A stretch of 64,000 nt of DNA from positions 1 to 64,000 of the forward strand of contig NZ_FNRK01000010.1 of the NCBI RefSeq assembly GCF_900107815.1. The letters are read 5' to 3'. Every line of letters begins with the position of its first letter. Positions within the stretch are counted from its first letter, which is position 1. Below, piece by piece: positions 50,479-58,837 of this stretch. The position numbers and the translations under genes were made by a program. The notes under the pieces are model-generated. The model made no database searches. It saw only the letters and a program-made list of their open reading frames with translations, and was not told the origin of the DNA. The stretch comes from Eubacterium aggregans. GTDB lineage: Bacteria > Bacillota > Clostridia > Eubacteriales > Eubacteriaceae.

Positions 50479-52407
50479 TCAATCCTCTTCGAGCTGAAGT
50501 GCTAAATCTTCCCATTGTTGTATAATATTTTCGTTATCAGCCTTGAGTGCATGGTAATCATCGGTTATCTTTTGGGCATAAACCATATCGTCATAGAATG
50601 AAGGTTGACACATATCCGCTTCGTATGCCGCAATCCGCTCGTCGTTGGACTCCATCTGTTCTTCCAGCTGCGCCAGGGCCTTCTTTTGTCGGCGTCGTTC
50701 AGCTTCCAGGGCCTTGGCCTGCTGCCGCTCCTGCTTTCGACGGGTTTTATTTGTCTGTGGGGTATGGTTTTGTGCCAAGAGGGCCTCTCGGTCGCTTTGG
50801 TTTTGCTTTGTTCTGGCGTAGTCATCGTAGTTACCAATGGTTTCCTCAATGCCCCCGGGGGTGAGCTCGAAAATCCGATTGGCCACGCGGTTTAAAAAAT
50901 AACGGTCGTGGGAGATAAAGAGGAGGGTTCCCTCATAGACACAGAGGGCATCTTCTAGAATTTCCCGGGTGGACATATCAATATGGTTGGTGGGTTCATC
51001 CATCAACAGAAAATTGGATTCAGACACCATGAGCCGGGCCATATTAAGCCGTGCTTTTTCACCGCCGGATAAATCTCCGGAATGTTTAAAGACCGTTTCC
51101 CCTGTGAAGAGGAAGGATGCCAGGATATTGCGGATATCTCCATCGGTTAAGTGGCTGTCAATGTCCCGGATGGCATCGATGAGGGTTTCATTGGGTGCCA
51201 GGAGGGCCTCGTCGGGCTCCTGGGCGTAGTAACCAGGATAAACCTTGCGGCCAAAGACAACCCGCCCGGAATCGGGTTTGATCTGCTTCATGAGGATTTG
51301 GAACAAGGTTGTTTTACCGATACCGTTTCTGCCGATGATGCCTATCCGATCACCCCGGTGGATTTCGAAACTAACATCTTTAAAGAGCTGGCGGTCCCCA
51401 AAGGATTTTTCAAGCTCCTCTACCATGAGGACATCATTGCCGCTGATGACTTTAGGACTGAAGGAAAAATGAAGGCTGCGCCGGTCCTGCCGACGCTCCA
51501 CGGGTTTTATGCGCTCAATGGCTTTTTCCCGGCTGGCGGCACGGCGGCTGCTTTGGACCGAATTATAGTCCCTCAGGCGATCAACAATTTTTTGCTGGCG
51601 GGTGAGTTCCTTCATTTGCTTATCGTAGGCTGCATCCATGGCACGGTCCCGTTTTTCCTTTTTATCGAGGTACTGGGTATAGTTACCGGTGTAGCTGACC
51701 ATGCCATGATCTTCAATTTCGCAAATGCGTGTACAGACACGGTCCAGGAAAAAGCGGTCATGGGAGACGATGATAAAGGCATTTTTATAATTATTTAAGA
51801 AAGATTCCAGCCAGTTCAGGGCTTCAAAATCCAGGTAGTTTGTCGGTTCATCCAGAAGGAGAAGGTCTGGGGATTGAAGCAAAAGACAGCCTAAAGCAAT
51901 TCGGGTCTTTTCACCACCGCTGAATTTTCCAAAGGCCTTTTCCAGATCCTCTAATTGAAAGCCAAGGCCGATGGTAACGCCACGGATCCGGCTGTGGTAT
52001 TCAAAGCCACCACGGTCGGCATATTGCTCCTGAAGCTCTGCCAGTTGATGGACCAGGCGCTGCTGTTCTGTGGCCTCGGCGGTATCAATGCGCTGCTGGA
52101 GGCTTTGAATTTGGCCTTCCATCTCAATGAGGTCCTGAAAGACTGCGGTAAAGATGGCTCCGACAGTCTCATGCTCAGACGCCTTAAATTCCTGGCTAAG
52201 GAGTCCAAGGGTCAGACCATTTTTTTTGTCAAGGGTCCCGGTATCACGGTGGCATTCGCCAGTGAGAAGTTTGAAGAAAGTGGATTTCCCACAGCCATTT
52301 CGGCCAATCAGGCCTAAATGCTCGGTATCATCGATTCGAAAGTCTAAGTTGTTAAAAATACTATGGACACCATAGCTGAAAGATAATTGATTGATATTAA
52401 TTAGCAT
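50479..52407 (-). CDS. ABC-F family ATPase (YdiF/Uup-like)
   Basis: Cytosolic double-ABC protein without membrane domain; relatives act on ribosomes. 642 residues from ATG 52407 (MLININQLSFSYG) after GAGGAATAAT. ABC1: Walker A GRNGCGKST, signature FSGGEKTRIALG, Walker B LLLDEPTNYLD. ABC2: Walker A GRNGIGKTT, signature LSGGEKARLNMARL, Walker B LLMDEPTNHID. The linker is charged, and a basic coiled-coil tail (about 545-640) follows ABC2. General ABC-F translation factor; no evidence for antibiotic resistance specificity. Confidence 0.95.
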   Translation of the reverse strand: MLININQLSFSYGVHSIFNNLDFRIDDTEHLGLIGRNGCGKSTFFKLLTGECHRDTGTLDKKNGLTLGLLSQEFKASEHETVGAIFTAVFQDLIEMEGQIQSLQQRIDTAEATEQQRLVHQLAELQEQYADRGGFEYHSRIRGVTIGLGFQLEDLEKAFGKFSGGEKTRIALGCLLLQSPDLLLLDEPTNYLDFEALNWLESFLNNYKNAFIIVSHDRFFLDRVCTRICEIEDHGMVSYTGNYTQYLDKKEKRDRAMDAAYDKQMKELTRQQKIVDRLRDYNSVQSSRRAASREKAIERIKPVERRQDRRSLHFSFSPKVISGNDVLMVEELEKSFGDRQLFKDVSFEIHRGDRIGIIGRNGIGKTTLFQILMKQIKPDSGRVVFGRKVYPGYYAQEPDEALLAPNETLIDAIRDIDSHLTDGDIRNILASFLFTGETVFKHSGDLSGGEKARLNMARLMVSESNFLLMDEPTNHIDMSTREILEDALCVYEGTLLFISHDRYFLNRVANRIFELTPGGIEETIGNYDDYARTKQNQSDREALLAQNHTPQTNKTRRKQERQQAKALEAERRRQKKALAQLEEQMESNDERIAAYEADMCQPSFYDDMVYAQKITDDYHALKADNENIIQQWEDLALQLEED

Positions 52408-52472
52408 ATTATTCCTCGTTTCGTATAAAACAATGATACCAAAAATAACCACAGATTTGAATAGAAATTAGT

Positions 52473-52511
52473 TTGATTTATTTTTCACAAACTGTTATAA
52501 TTTAACAATAC
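52473..52511 (+). promoter_or_regulatory. Promoter of rex with Rex-like half-sites
   Basis: TTGATT (52473-52478), 17-base spacer, TATAAT (52496-52501). TGTTA and TAACA half-sites straddle the -10 with a five-base gap; the Rex consensus has six. Autoregulation is plausible but the spacing is off by one. Confidence 0.5.
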
Positions 52512-52532
52512 TATGAGGGAGATGGAGGCGTC

Positions 52533-53162
52533 ATGCAAAAGTTTTCGAAAAAAGTCTCAATGACGGTAGTGAAGCGTTTGCCGAAGTACTACCAATATTT
52601 GAGTGACTTACAAGATAAAAACATTGAAAAAATTTCATCAAAGGAACTGGCGGATATGATGGGCCTGACGGCATCTCAAATTCGCCAGGACCTTAACTCC
52701 TTTGGGGCTTATGGCCAACAAGGGTATGGTTATAAGGTCCAGGAGCTGCGGGAAGCCATTAAAAATATTTTGGGGCTTAACAATACCTATAACTGCATCA
52801 TCATTGGGTCCGGGAACCTGGGCCGTGCCATTTCGAACTATGAACGTTTTAAACGGGAAGGCATTCATATTAAAGCGATGTTTGATGCGGATAAAGGAAA
52901 AGTTGGAAGCCTAGTCGGTGAACTGGCCATCCACGATATGGATGATTTAGAGGATTTCGTCCGGGACCATGACATCAATATTTGTATTTTATCTGTTCCC
53001 CGGGAGGTTGGACAACCGACGGCTGACCGTGTTTGCCAATTAGGGATAAAAGCCATTTTAAATTTTGTTCCCCTGGATTTGACGGTGTCTGAGGATGTTG
53101 TCGTTGAAAATGTGAATATCACCGACAGCTTGTTTACCTTGACCTATCTGTTGAGTGAATAA
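52533..53162 (+). CDS. rex: Redox-sensing transcriptional repressor Rex
   Basis: Senses the NADH/NAD+ ratio and controls fermentation and energy genes. 209 residues. N-terminal winged helix (KRLPKYYQYLSDLQ ... LTASQIRQDLNSFGAYGQQGYGY) and C-terminal Rossmann domain (CIIIGSGNLGRAISNY), with the domain-swapped C-terminal helix. Ribosome site GGGAGATGGAGG. Monocistronic. Confidence 0.97.
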   Translation: MQKFSKKVSMTVVKRLPKYYQYLSDLQDKNIEKISSKELADMMGLTASQIRQDLNSFGAYGQQGYGYKVQELREAIKNILGLNNTYNCIIIGSGNLGRAISNYERFKREGIHIKAMFDADKGKVGSLVGELAIHDMDDLEDFVRDHDINICILSVPREVGQPTADRVCQLGIKAILNFVPLDLTVSEDVVVENVNITDSLFTLTYLLSE

Positions 53163-53169
53163 TAAAGAA

Positions 53170-53198
53170 GGCTCAAAGCGCGTTGCTTTGGGCCTTTT
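53170..53198 (+). terminator. Terminator of rex
   Basis: GGCTCAAAGC / GCTTTGGGCC stem (one wobble), five-base loop, TTTT. Confidence 0.8.
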
Positions 53199-53206
53199 GC
53201 TATGTT

Positions 53207-54361
53207 TTAAAGGGTTTGGATGTTTGGGGATGACAGGTGATGGATAGGGGTATCCTCTGGAAGAATCTTAAGATCGGTGAGTACATCTTCTGAAATACGT
53301 GAGGCTGCTTCACCGTAGTACATTTTTTTGAGGGCAGTTTTCATGGTATATTGCTTAAATTCATTACCCTTGAGGTGTTCAATGGCAAGGCGAAGCTCCA
53401 ATGGATTTTCTGCAACGATGGCAGCACCCTGATTTTTAAACCACTGGGCGTTTTCGCCCTCCTGGCCGGGAGTGGGCTTGTAGAGAATGGTTGGTAAGCC
53501 GGTGACCACAACTTCACTTAAGGTAATGCCGCCGGGTTTAGTCACCATCATATCCGCTAAATAGTAAAGTTCGTGGATATCGGACACGAATCCCAGGATG
53601 GTGGTGTTTTGAAAGCGCTGGGCGGAAAGCTCGTTGTAGAGATGTTTATTGCGTCCGCAGATCACAATGGTCTGCAAATCGTCATGGCGCTGTATATCCG
53701 CACAAATGGAGCCCAAATCCTTTAGAACACCGTGGGTTCCTGCGCAAATCAGAAGGGTTTGGCGCTTTGGGTCCAGGCCGTACTTCCTGGCAATCTCGGC
53801 TTTATCGCAGGGATGATAAAATGCGGAACGGACGGGGATACCAGTTTTGACAATATGATCAGAGGGGGTGCCATGGGACACCAAGGTATCCTCTACATTT
53901 TGACAGGCCACATAATACTTCGTTGTCGCGGGATGCATCCAGGCCGCGGGAATACAGAAGTCGGTAACGACGGTATAAATTGGCAATTTCAAATAATCCT
54001 GTTCCTTCAGGATAGTGGTGATGGTGTACATGTAGGTATTGACGATACAGTCAGGCTGCACCTCGTTGAGGATTCGGATGAGGGCACGTTGGGTTACCTT
54101 CCATAGCTTCTTCAAGGAGTTTTGGGAAGCTTGCTTTTCAAAATCGTAGTATATCCATTTATAAAAACCACGACCAATGTTGTAGGATAAGAGATAGGAT
54201 TTCTCCAGAAATACATTAATAGGGTGGCTCATCTCGTTGAATAAATCCCGAACGAAAACATTGCAGCCTCTGGATTCAAAGCAGTCTTTCAAGGTTTCAG
54301 CGACCATTCGGTGACCCGATCCGTGGGAGCAGGTCAGGATTAAAATACGCTTTTTTTCCAT
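53207..54361 (-). CDS. UgtP/MGDG synthase-like glycosyltransferase
   Basis: GT28-type enzyme expected to glycosylate diacylglycerol at the membrane (glycolipid and lipoteichoic acid anchor synthesis). 384 residues. The N-terminal MGDG-synthase domain has ILTCSHGSGHRMVAETLKDCF; the C-terminal UDP-sugar domain has DMMVTKPGGITLSEVVVTGLPTILYKPTPGQEGENA. Length and motifs fit processive diacylglycerol glucosyltransferases. Sugar and lipid specificity are inferred. Monocistronic. Confidence 0.92.
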   Translation of the reverse strand: MEKKRILILTCSHGSGHRMVAETLKDCFESRGCNVFVRDLFNEMSHPINVFLEKSYLLSYNIGRGFYKWIYYDFEKQASQNSLKKLWKVTQRALIRILNEVQPDCIVNTYMYTITTILKEQDYLKLPIYTVVTDFCIPAAWMHPATTKYYVACQNVEDTLVSHGTPSDHIVKTGIPVRSAFYHPCDKAEIARKYGLDPKRQTLLICAGTHGVLKDLGSICADIQRHDDLQTIVICGRNKHLYNELSAQRFQNTTILGFVSDIHELYYLADMMVTKPGGITLSEVVVTGLPTILYKPTPGQEGENAQWFKNQGAAIVAENPLELRLAIEHLKGNEFKQYTMKTALKKMYYGEAASRISEDVLTDLKILPEDTPIHHLSSPNIQTL

Positions 54362-54505
54362 GGCAGAATCCCTCCTTCGTTTTAATGATTTAAGTTTATC
54401 CTTTATGGATTAGAGTTCCATTAGAAGAGTGTGGGACAATTTTTCTTTAAGGTATTTGTGGAATTATAATAAAAAAATCCTGTAAAAAATAATCAAAAAA
54501 AGGGA

Positions 54506-54534
54506 TTGTGCTTTATCGTTTGCACCTGTATAAT
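54506..54534 (+). promoter_or_regulatory. Promoter of the P-loop mini-protein gene
   Basis: TTGTGC (54506-54511), 17-base spacer, TATAAT (54529-54534). Confidence 0.65.
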
Positions 54535-54566
54535 AAAGGTAACAACGTAGAAAGAGGTGTCTTATA

Positions 54567-54980
54567 ATGATTGAATTTGTATATGGAGCTAAAGGTAGCG
54601 GCAAGACCAAGAAAATGATTGAAATGGCCAATGCTGAGGTCGCAGGGGCTAAAGGTGAAATTCTATTCATTAATGACAGAGATAAGTATCGCGTAACAGT
54701 GGACACTAAGATTCGATTTGTGAATTCCGATGATTTTGATATAAGGGGCATTAAAGAGCTCTATGGTTTCGTATGTGGCGTTATCGCTGGTAATTACGAT
54801 GTTGATGTTGTTTATATCGATAATTTATTAAGAATTATTGAAGCTGACGGACCGGCAGATATCGAACCGTTATTGGAAAAATTAGATTTGGTACAAAAGG
54901 GCCAGAACATTAAATTCGTCCTCAGCTTAAGCTGTGACGAGGATGCTATACCGGATTGCGTGAAAAAATATCTCAACTAA
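54567..54980 (+). CDS. Small P-loop protein of unknown function
   Basis: 137 residues. Walker A GAKGSGKTKK at residues about 7-16 and a Walker B-like DVVYIDNLL at about 75-83, so a nucleotide-binding fold is likely, but the protein is far shorter than typical ATPases. Similar clostridial proteins are often labelled PilT-like without evidence. AAGAGG ribosome site, own promoter and terminator. Role unknown. Confidence 0.8.
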   Translation: MIEFVYGAKGSGKTKKMIEMANAEVAGAKGEILFINDRDKYRVTVDTKIRFVNSDDFDIRGIKELYGFVCGVIAGNYDVDVVYIDNLLRIIEADGPADIEPLLEKLDLVQKGQNIKFVLSLSCDEDAIPDCVKKYLN

Positions 54981-55005
54981 AGATGACGACTAAGACGTCT
55001 TTCTG

Positions 55006-55033
55006 GCCGATTGCCATGGCAATCGGCTTTCTT
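55006..55033 (+). terminator. Terminator after the P-loop gene
   Basis: GCCGATTGCC-AT-GGCAATCGGC followed by TTTCTT. The radical SAM gene starts just beyond. Confidence 0.65.
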
Positions 55034-55052
55034 ACGTATTATGGAGCGTATA

Positions 55053-56021
55053 ATGTCTGAACCGATGAACACCCAACCCCTTTATCAGGTCTATTCCCAG
55101 TGGCTGAAAGAACATTATGGCGAAAAGGTTTATAAGCTTCCGGTCAATATTCCTTTGACCTGTCCCAATCGGGATGGCACCGTTGGTCAGGGAGGATGCA
55201 TTTATTGTGGGGCCAAGGGGGGCGGCCTGGAAACGCTGTCCGATACCCTCTCCATTACGAAACAGCTGGAGAAAAACCGAGCCTATATAGAAAAACGTTA
55301 TAAAGCCCATAAATTCATTCCTTTTTTTCAGAGCTTCTCGAATACCTATATGCCCATTGAGCAGTTCAAAGCCGCGGTTAGGGAGGCCTGTCAGCAGAAG
55401 GATGTTGTGGCGCTTTCCATTGCAACCCGGCCGGATTGTCTTTTTTCAGAGCATTTAGACTTTTTTAAGGAAGTACAGGCGGATACTGGGATCGATATTG
55501 TTATTGAGCTTGGCTTACAAACGGCCAATGATCATACCTTGAAAATCATCAACAGAGGCCATGATCTGGCGGACTATATTGCAGCGGCCCATGGGGTTAA
55601 AAGCCATGGACTCCAACTTTGTACCCACGTCATCCTGGATCTGCCCTGGGACGACCATCAGGATGTCAAAACAACGGCGGGTATCCTTTCTGCGGTTGCC
55701 TCAGATTTTGTCAAATGCCATGCCTTATACATCGAGCGGGGGACGGTCCTGGCACAGATGTACGCATCGGGGGCAGTAGCCCTTCTTGACCAGGATGAGT
55801 ACATCCAGCGGTGTATTCTCTTTTTAGAACATTTGGACCCGATGATGGTGGTTCAGAGAATTATTGGAAGGGCACCAGCAGAGGATAGCATTACTACCAA
55901 TTGGAACACCAGCTGGTGGAAGGTTCGGGATGCACTGGAAGATCAGATGCGCTCGGGCGGACATTATCAGGGACGGCTTTACGGATTGCGCCGGCAAGAA
56001 ATCAGACGTAAAATCATTTAG
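55053..56021 (+). CDS. Radical SAM protein of the YtqA/TIGR01212 type
   Basis: 322 residues from ATG 55053 after ATGGAGCG. The 4Fe-4S Cys have the unusual spacing Cys37-x11-Cys49-x2-Cys52 (TCPNRDGTVGQGGCIYCG) typical of this family. Further SAM-binding segments: FIPFFQSFSNTY, ALSIATRPDCL, ELGLQTANDHTL and CTHVILDLPWD. Reaction unknown; distant resemblance to Elp3-type radical SAM enzymes has suggested tRNA modification. The alarmone synthetase gene follows 22 bases later. Confidence 0.93.
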   Translation: MSEPMNTQPLYQVYSQWLKEHYGEKVYKLPVNIPLTCPNRDGTVGQGGCIYCGAKGGGLETLSDTLSITKQLEKNRAYIEKRYKAHKFIPFFQSFSNTYMPIEQFKAAVREACQQKDVVALSIATRPDCLFSEHLDFFKEVQADTGIDIVIELGLQTANDHTLKIINRGHDLADYIAAAHGVKSHGLQLCTHVILDLPWDDHQDVKTTAGILSAVASDFVKCHALYIERGTVLAQMYASGAVALLDQDEYIQRCILFLEHLDPMMVVQRIIGRAPAEDSITTNWNTSWWKVRDALEDQMRSGGHYQGRLYGLRRQEIRRKII

Positions 56022-56043
56022 TAGAAGTAAGGAGGGGTGAGAA

Positions 56044-56886
56044 ATGACCATTGAAAATTGGCAGGAATTTCTTTTCCCATATGAGCAGGCAGTGGATGAA
56101 CTGCTTTTAAAGTTCAAGAGTATTAAAAAACAGACGACGGATCGGGGAGAAATCAGCCCCATCGAATCTATTTCGGGAAGGGTCAAATCCATATCCAGTA
56201 TCCTTGAAAAAATCGACAAATACGGTATCCGTACCCATGACCTGGAGGATGAAATTCTGGATATTGCCGGAATCCGCATTATTTGCCAGTTCGTAGAGGA
56301 TATCTATGAGGTGGTGAATATGATCTGTGAACGGGATGGCAAGGATCTGACCATTGTGAAGGTTAAAAACTATATGGCCGGAGAGGACTTATCGGTCCTT
56401 AAATCCGGGGTCGGGCAGCCTAAAGAGAGTGGCTATCAAAGCTATCATATCATTATCAAATACCCTGTCATTACATCTCTGGGGTATAAAGAGCTTAATG
56501 TGGAAATCCAAATTCGAACTCTTGCCATGAATTTTTGGGCGATTATTGAACATTCCTTAAAATATAAATACAAAGAGGGCTTACCCGGTGAGCTGCAAAA
56601 CCGCTTAGTTTCAATGGCTGAGGCGGTAACGGATCTGGATCAGGAGATGTCAGCGATTCGAGATGAAATTTTAAATGCTCAGCAACTCTTTAGGATGAAA
56701 TCTGGTACGATTAATGATATACTGGATAATATAAAAATTCTGAAAAAGCTAAACCATGGAGAGAAGGCTTCTGAATACGAAAATCTTTTTAATGCGCTTT
56801 CAGATGATCAGGAAAGCATCGTGCGGCTATTCCTTTTGAATCGTGAGATTCAGACCGAAATTGGCCGCATCAAAGGTGAAGCTTAG
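56044..56886 (+). CDS. Small alarmone (p)ppGpp synthetase (RelQ/YjbM-like)
   Basis: 280 residues. The RelA/SpoT synthetase domain spans about 20-190, with SGRVKSISSILEKI, DIAGIRIICQFVEDIY, ESGYQSYHIIIKYP and VEIQIRTLAMNFWAIIEHSLKYKY carrying the ATP and acceptor nucleotide sites. No hydrolase domain. It is about 65 residues longer than typical RelQ; the extra part is a C-terminal helical extension (about 215-280). Ribosome site AAGGAGG. A Uma2-type gene follows at 14 bases. Confidence 0.93.
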   Translation: MTIENWQEFLFPYEQAVDELLLKFKSIKKQTTDRGEISPIESISGRVKSISSILEKIDKYGIRTHDLEDEILDIAGIRIICQFVEDIYEVVNMICERDGKDLTIVKVKNYMAGEDLSVLKSGVGQPKESGYQSYHIIIKYPVITSLGYKELNVEIQIRTLAMNFWAIIEHSLKYKYKEGLPGELQNRLVSMAEAVTDLDQEMSAIRDEILNAQQLFRMKSGTINDILDNIKILKKLNHGEKASEYENLFNALSDDQESIVRLFLLNREIQTEIGRIKGEA

Positions 56887-56900
56887 AAAGGAGACAAAGA

Positions 56901-57434
56901 ATGACTCAAGTAATACGTTTGGAGCAGGGAGAATGTACCCAATGCCCCGAAGGTAATTGTGAATTGATTAATGGGGTGGTCTATGAAAAAGCCGCTTTGG
57001 ATGATAAAGGGGTAGGTGCTGTACGCTATTTGCACGCTGCATACAGCAAATTCAGATTAGCACACCGTCCACTGGATAAGGTGGCAGACCCACAGGCAGA
57101 GTTGGTTCTTCCTCAGCTGGAAAACACCATCCTCAAGCCTGAAATCGCGGTAACTGTCAACGGGATGGAATTTCCCCAATGGGTTGTTGAATTTGCAGAT
57201 GATAATAATGAAGAAATTTCATATCTTCTGAAGCCAGCCCTTTATCGGGATGCGGGTGTGACGGAATACTGGGTCATTGATCCGGATCGAGAAGTCATCC
57301 TTATTTATTCCTTTGAAAGAAGTGGATTGGTGCCATTGATTATTGAGGGACCCCAACGCATCCGGGTATCCATTTATAAAAATTTCTTCTTATCTTATTC
57401 GGATTTCTTTAAATACCGGGGAGAACGGAAATAA
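56901..57434 (+). CDS. Uma2-type (DUF820) PD-(D/E)xK nuclease-like protein
   Basis: 177 residues. Restriction-endonuclease-like fold inferred from KPEIAVTV (Glu81 in place of the usual Asp), WVVEFADD (Glu97), LLKPALYRDAGVTEYWVIDPD (Lys111 and the EYW motif). The N-terminal CTQCPEGNC holds four Cys, uncommon in the family. Best known from cyanobacteria in many copies; no activity is established. Co-directional with and 14 bases after the alarmone synthetase gene. Confidence 0.85.
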   Translation: MTQVIRLEQGECTQCPEGNCELINGVVYEKAALDDKGVGAVRYLHAAYSKFRLAHRPLDKVADPQAELVLPQLENTILKPEIAVTVNGMEFPQWVVEFADDNNEEISYLLKPALYRDAGVTEYWVIDPDREVILIYSFERSGLVPLIIEGPQRIRVSIYKNFFLSYSDFFKYRGERK

Positions 57435-57451
57435 TATGAAAACTTCTGGGA

Positions 57452-57490
57452 AGCAGGCCGACATCACCAATGGTGGTCGACCTGCTTTTT
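57452..57490 (+). terminator. Terminator after the Uma2-type gene
   Basis: GCAGG..CGAC..CACC / GTGG..CG..CCTGC imperfect stem followed by TTTTT. Confidence 0.8.
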
Positions 57491-57553
57491 CAATGAAATG
57501 CATCATTTTCACCACATTATGTAAATAGTGCTTTCTTTGGGATGATTTTAAGA

Positions 57554-57559
57554 TATAAT
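57554..57559 (+). promoter_or_regulatory. Probable -10 box of the S41 protease gene
   Basis: TATAAT within agatataatagttatgc, 47 bases upstream of the ATG; no good -35. Confidence 0.4.
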
Positions 57560-57605
57560 AGTTATGCTACTAGGGCAACGAGTGCCTTTGAAAGGATAAG
57601 AATCG

Positions 57606-58808
57606 ATGAAGAAACGAAAGATAAACCTGACGGTTGTTTTTGTGTTAGTGCTGATTTTAAGCAATCTGGGGACCTATTTTTTAGCAGTGAATGGGGTTTT
57701 TAATGGAAAAAACAGTGTTACGGTTAAAACCGACAGTCAGACGATTTCCAGCGGATTGCAAAAAATTGCCTCTCTGGAGAAAAAAATTCAATCAGATTAT
57801 TACAAGGACGTCGATGAACAGGCCCTGATGGATGGTGCCGTTAAAGGGATGTTTGATGCCATTGGGGATGAATACAGTGCATACTACACCAAGGATGAGT
57901 ACACCAAACTCATGGAAAGCACCACCGGGAGCTTTGAAGGAATCGGTGTCGTTGTGACGGAGGATGGAAATAAAAATACCATCGTTGTAACCCCCTATAA
58001 AGATACACCGGCGGGTAATGCCGGAATCCAGACTGGAGACACCATCATCAAGGTAGACGATGAAGATGTCACAGGGAAGGGCATGGATTATGCGGTATCT
58101 AAAATGCGTGGGACAGCGGGAACACCGGTCAAGGTAACGGTGTCCAGGGATGGCCAGGAAATCGATTTTAATTTAACCCGGGATACCATTGATACCAAAA
58201 CCGTGGATTCCAAGGTGCTGGGCAATAATATTGGATACATTGAAATATCCCAGTTTACAGAAACCACAGGAGAAGAGTTCAAAGAGCAAATGGATAATTT
58301 AATGGCCCAAGGGATTCAGGGGCTGGTTATTGATCTGCGCTACAATGGCGGTGGACTGGTGGATCAGTCTGTGGAAGTGGCTGATCGCCTCTTAGGTCAG
58401 ACGGAAGTGGTATACACCGTGGATAAGCAAGGGAACCGAAAGGATTATCGTGCGACTAGCGAGGATCAGGTGACCGTACCCGTCACCGTTTTAGTCAATG
58501 AAGGGACGGCCAGTGCATCGGAAATCTTAGCGGGTGCCATCCAGGATACCCAGGCGGGGACTTTAATTGGAACAAAAACCTTTGGGAAGGGAATCGTTCA
58601 GGAAGTGATCTCACTCATGGATGGAACGGGGTACAAGCTAACCAATGCGGAATACTTTACACCCAATGGCCGAAATATTCACAGCGTCGGCTTGACACCA
58701 GATGTTGAAATCAATCAAAATGAAAATTATAAGGATACCCTAGTGGTTCCAGAGGAGCAGGATACCCAGCTGCAAAAAGCCTTGGAAGTGCTGCAATCCA
58801 AAATGTAA
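57606..58808 (+). CDS. C-terminal processing protease (S41, CtpA/CtpB-like)
   Basis: 400 residues. N-terminal membrane anchor/signal (about 8-28), PDZ domain (about 108-190, with GIGVVVTED and [16 protein letters not shown]), then the S41 peptidase core with YNGGG, Ser in [14 protein letters not shown] (about 303-305) and Lys328 in [11 protein letters not shown], the expected Ser/Lys pair. Acts outside the membrane. Its stop overlaps an in-frame ATG upstream of uvrB, so uvrB is close behind. Confidence 0.95.
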   Translation: MKKRKINLTVVFVLVLILSNLGTYFLAVNGVFNGKNSVTVKTDSQTISSGLQKIASLEKKIQSDYYKDVDEQALMDGAVKGMFDAIGDEYSAYYTKDEYTKLMESTTGSFEGIGVVVTEDGNKNTIVVTPYKDTPAGNAGIQTGDTIIKVDDEDVTGKGMDYAVSKMRGTAGTPVKVTVSRDGQEIDFNLTRDTIDTKTVDSKVLGNNIGYIEISQFTETTGEEFKEQMDNLMAQGIQGLVIDLRYNGGGLVDQSVEVADRLLGQTEVVYTVDKQGNRKDYRATSEDQVTVPVTVLVNEGTASASEILAGAIQDTQAGTLIGTKTFGKGIVQEVISLMDGTGYKLTNAEYFTPNGRNIHSVGLTPDVEINQNENYKDTLVVPEEQDTQLQKALEVLQSKM

Positions 58809-58837
58809 TGGATGAGAAAATCAGAAAGGAGCCGATT

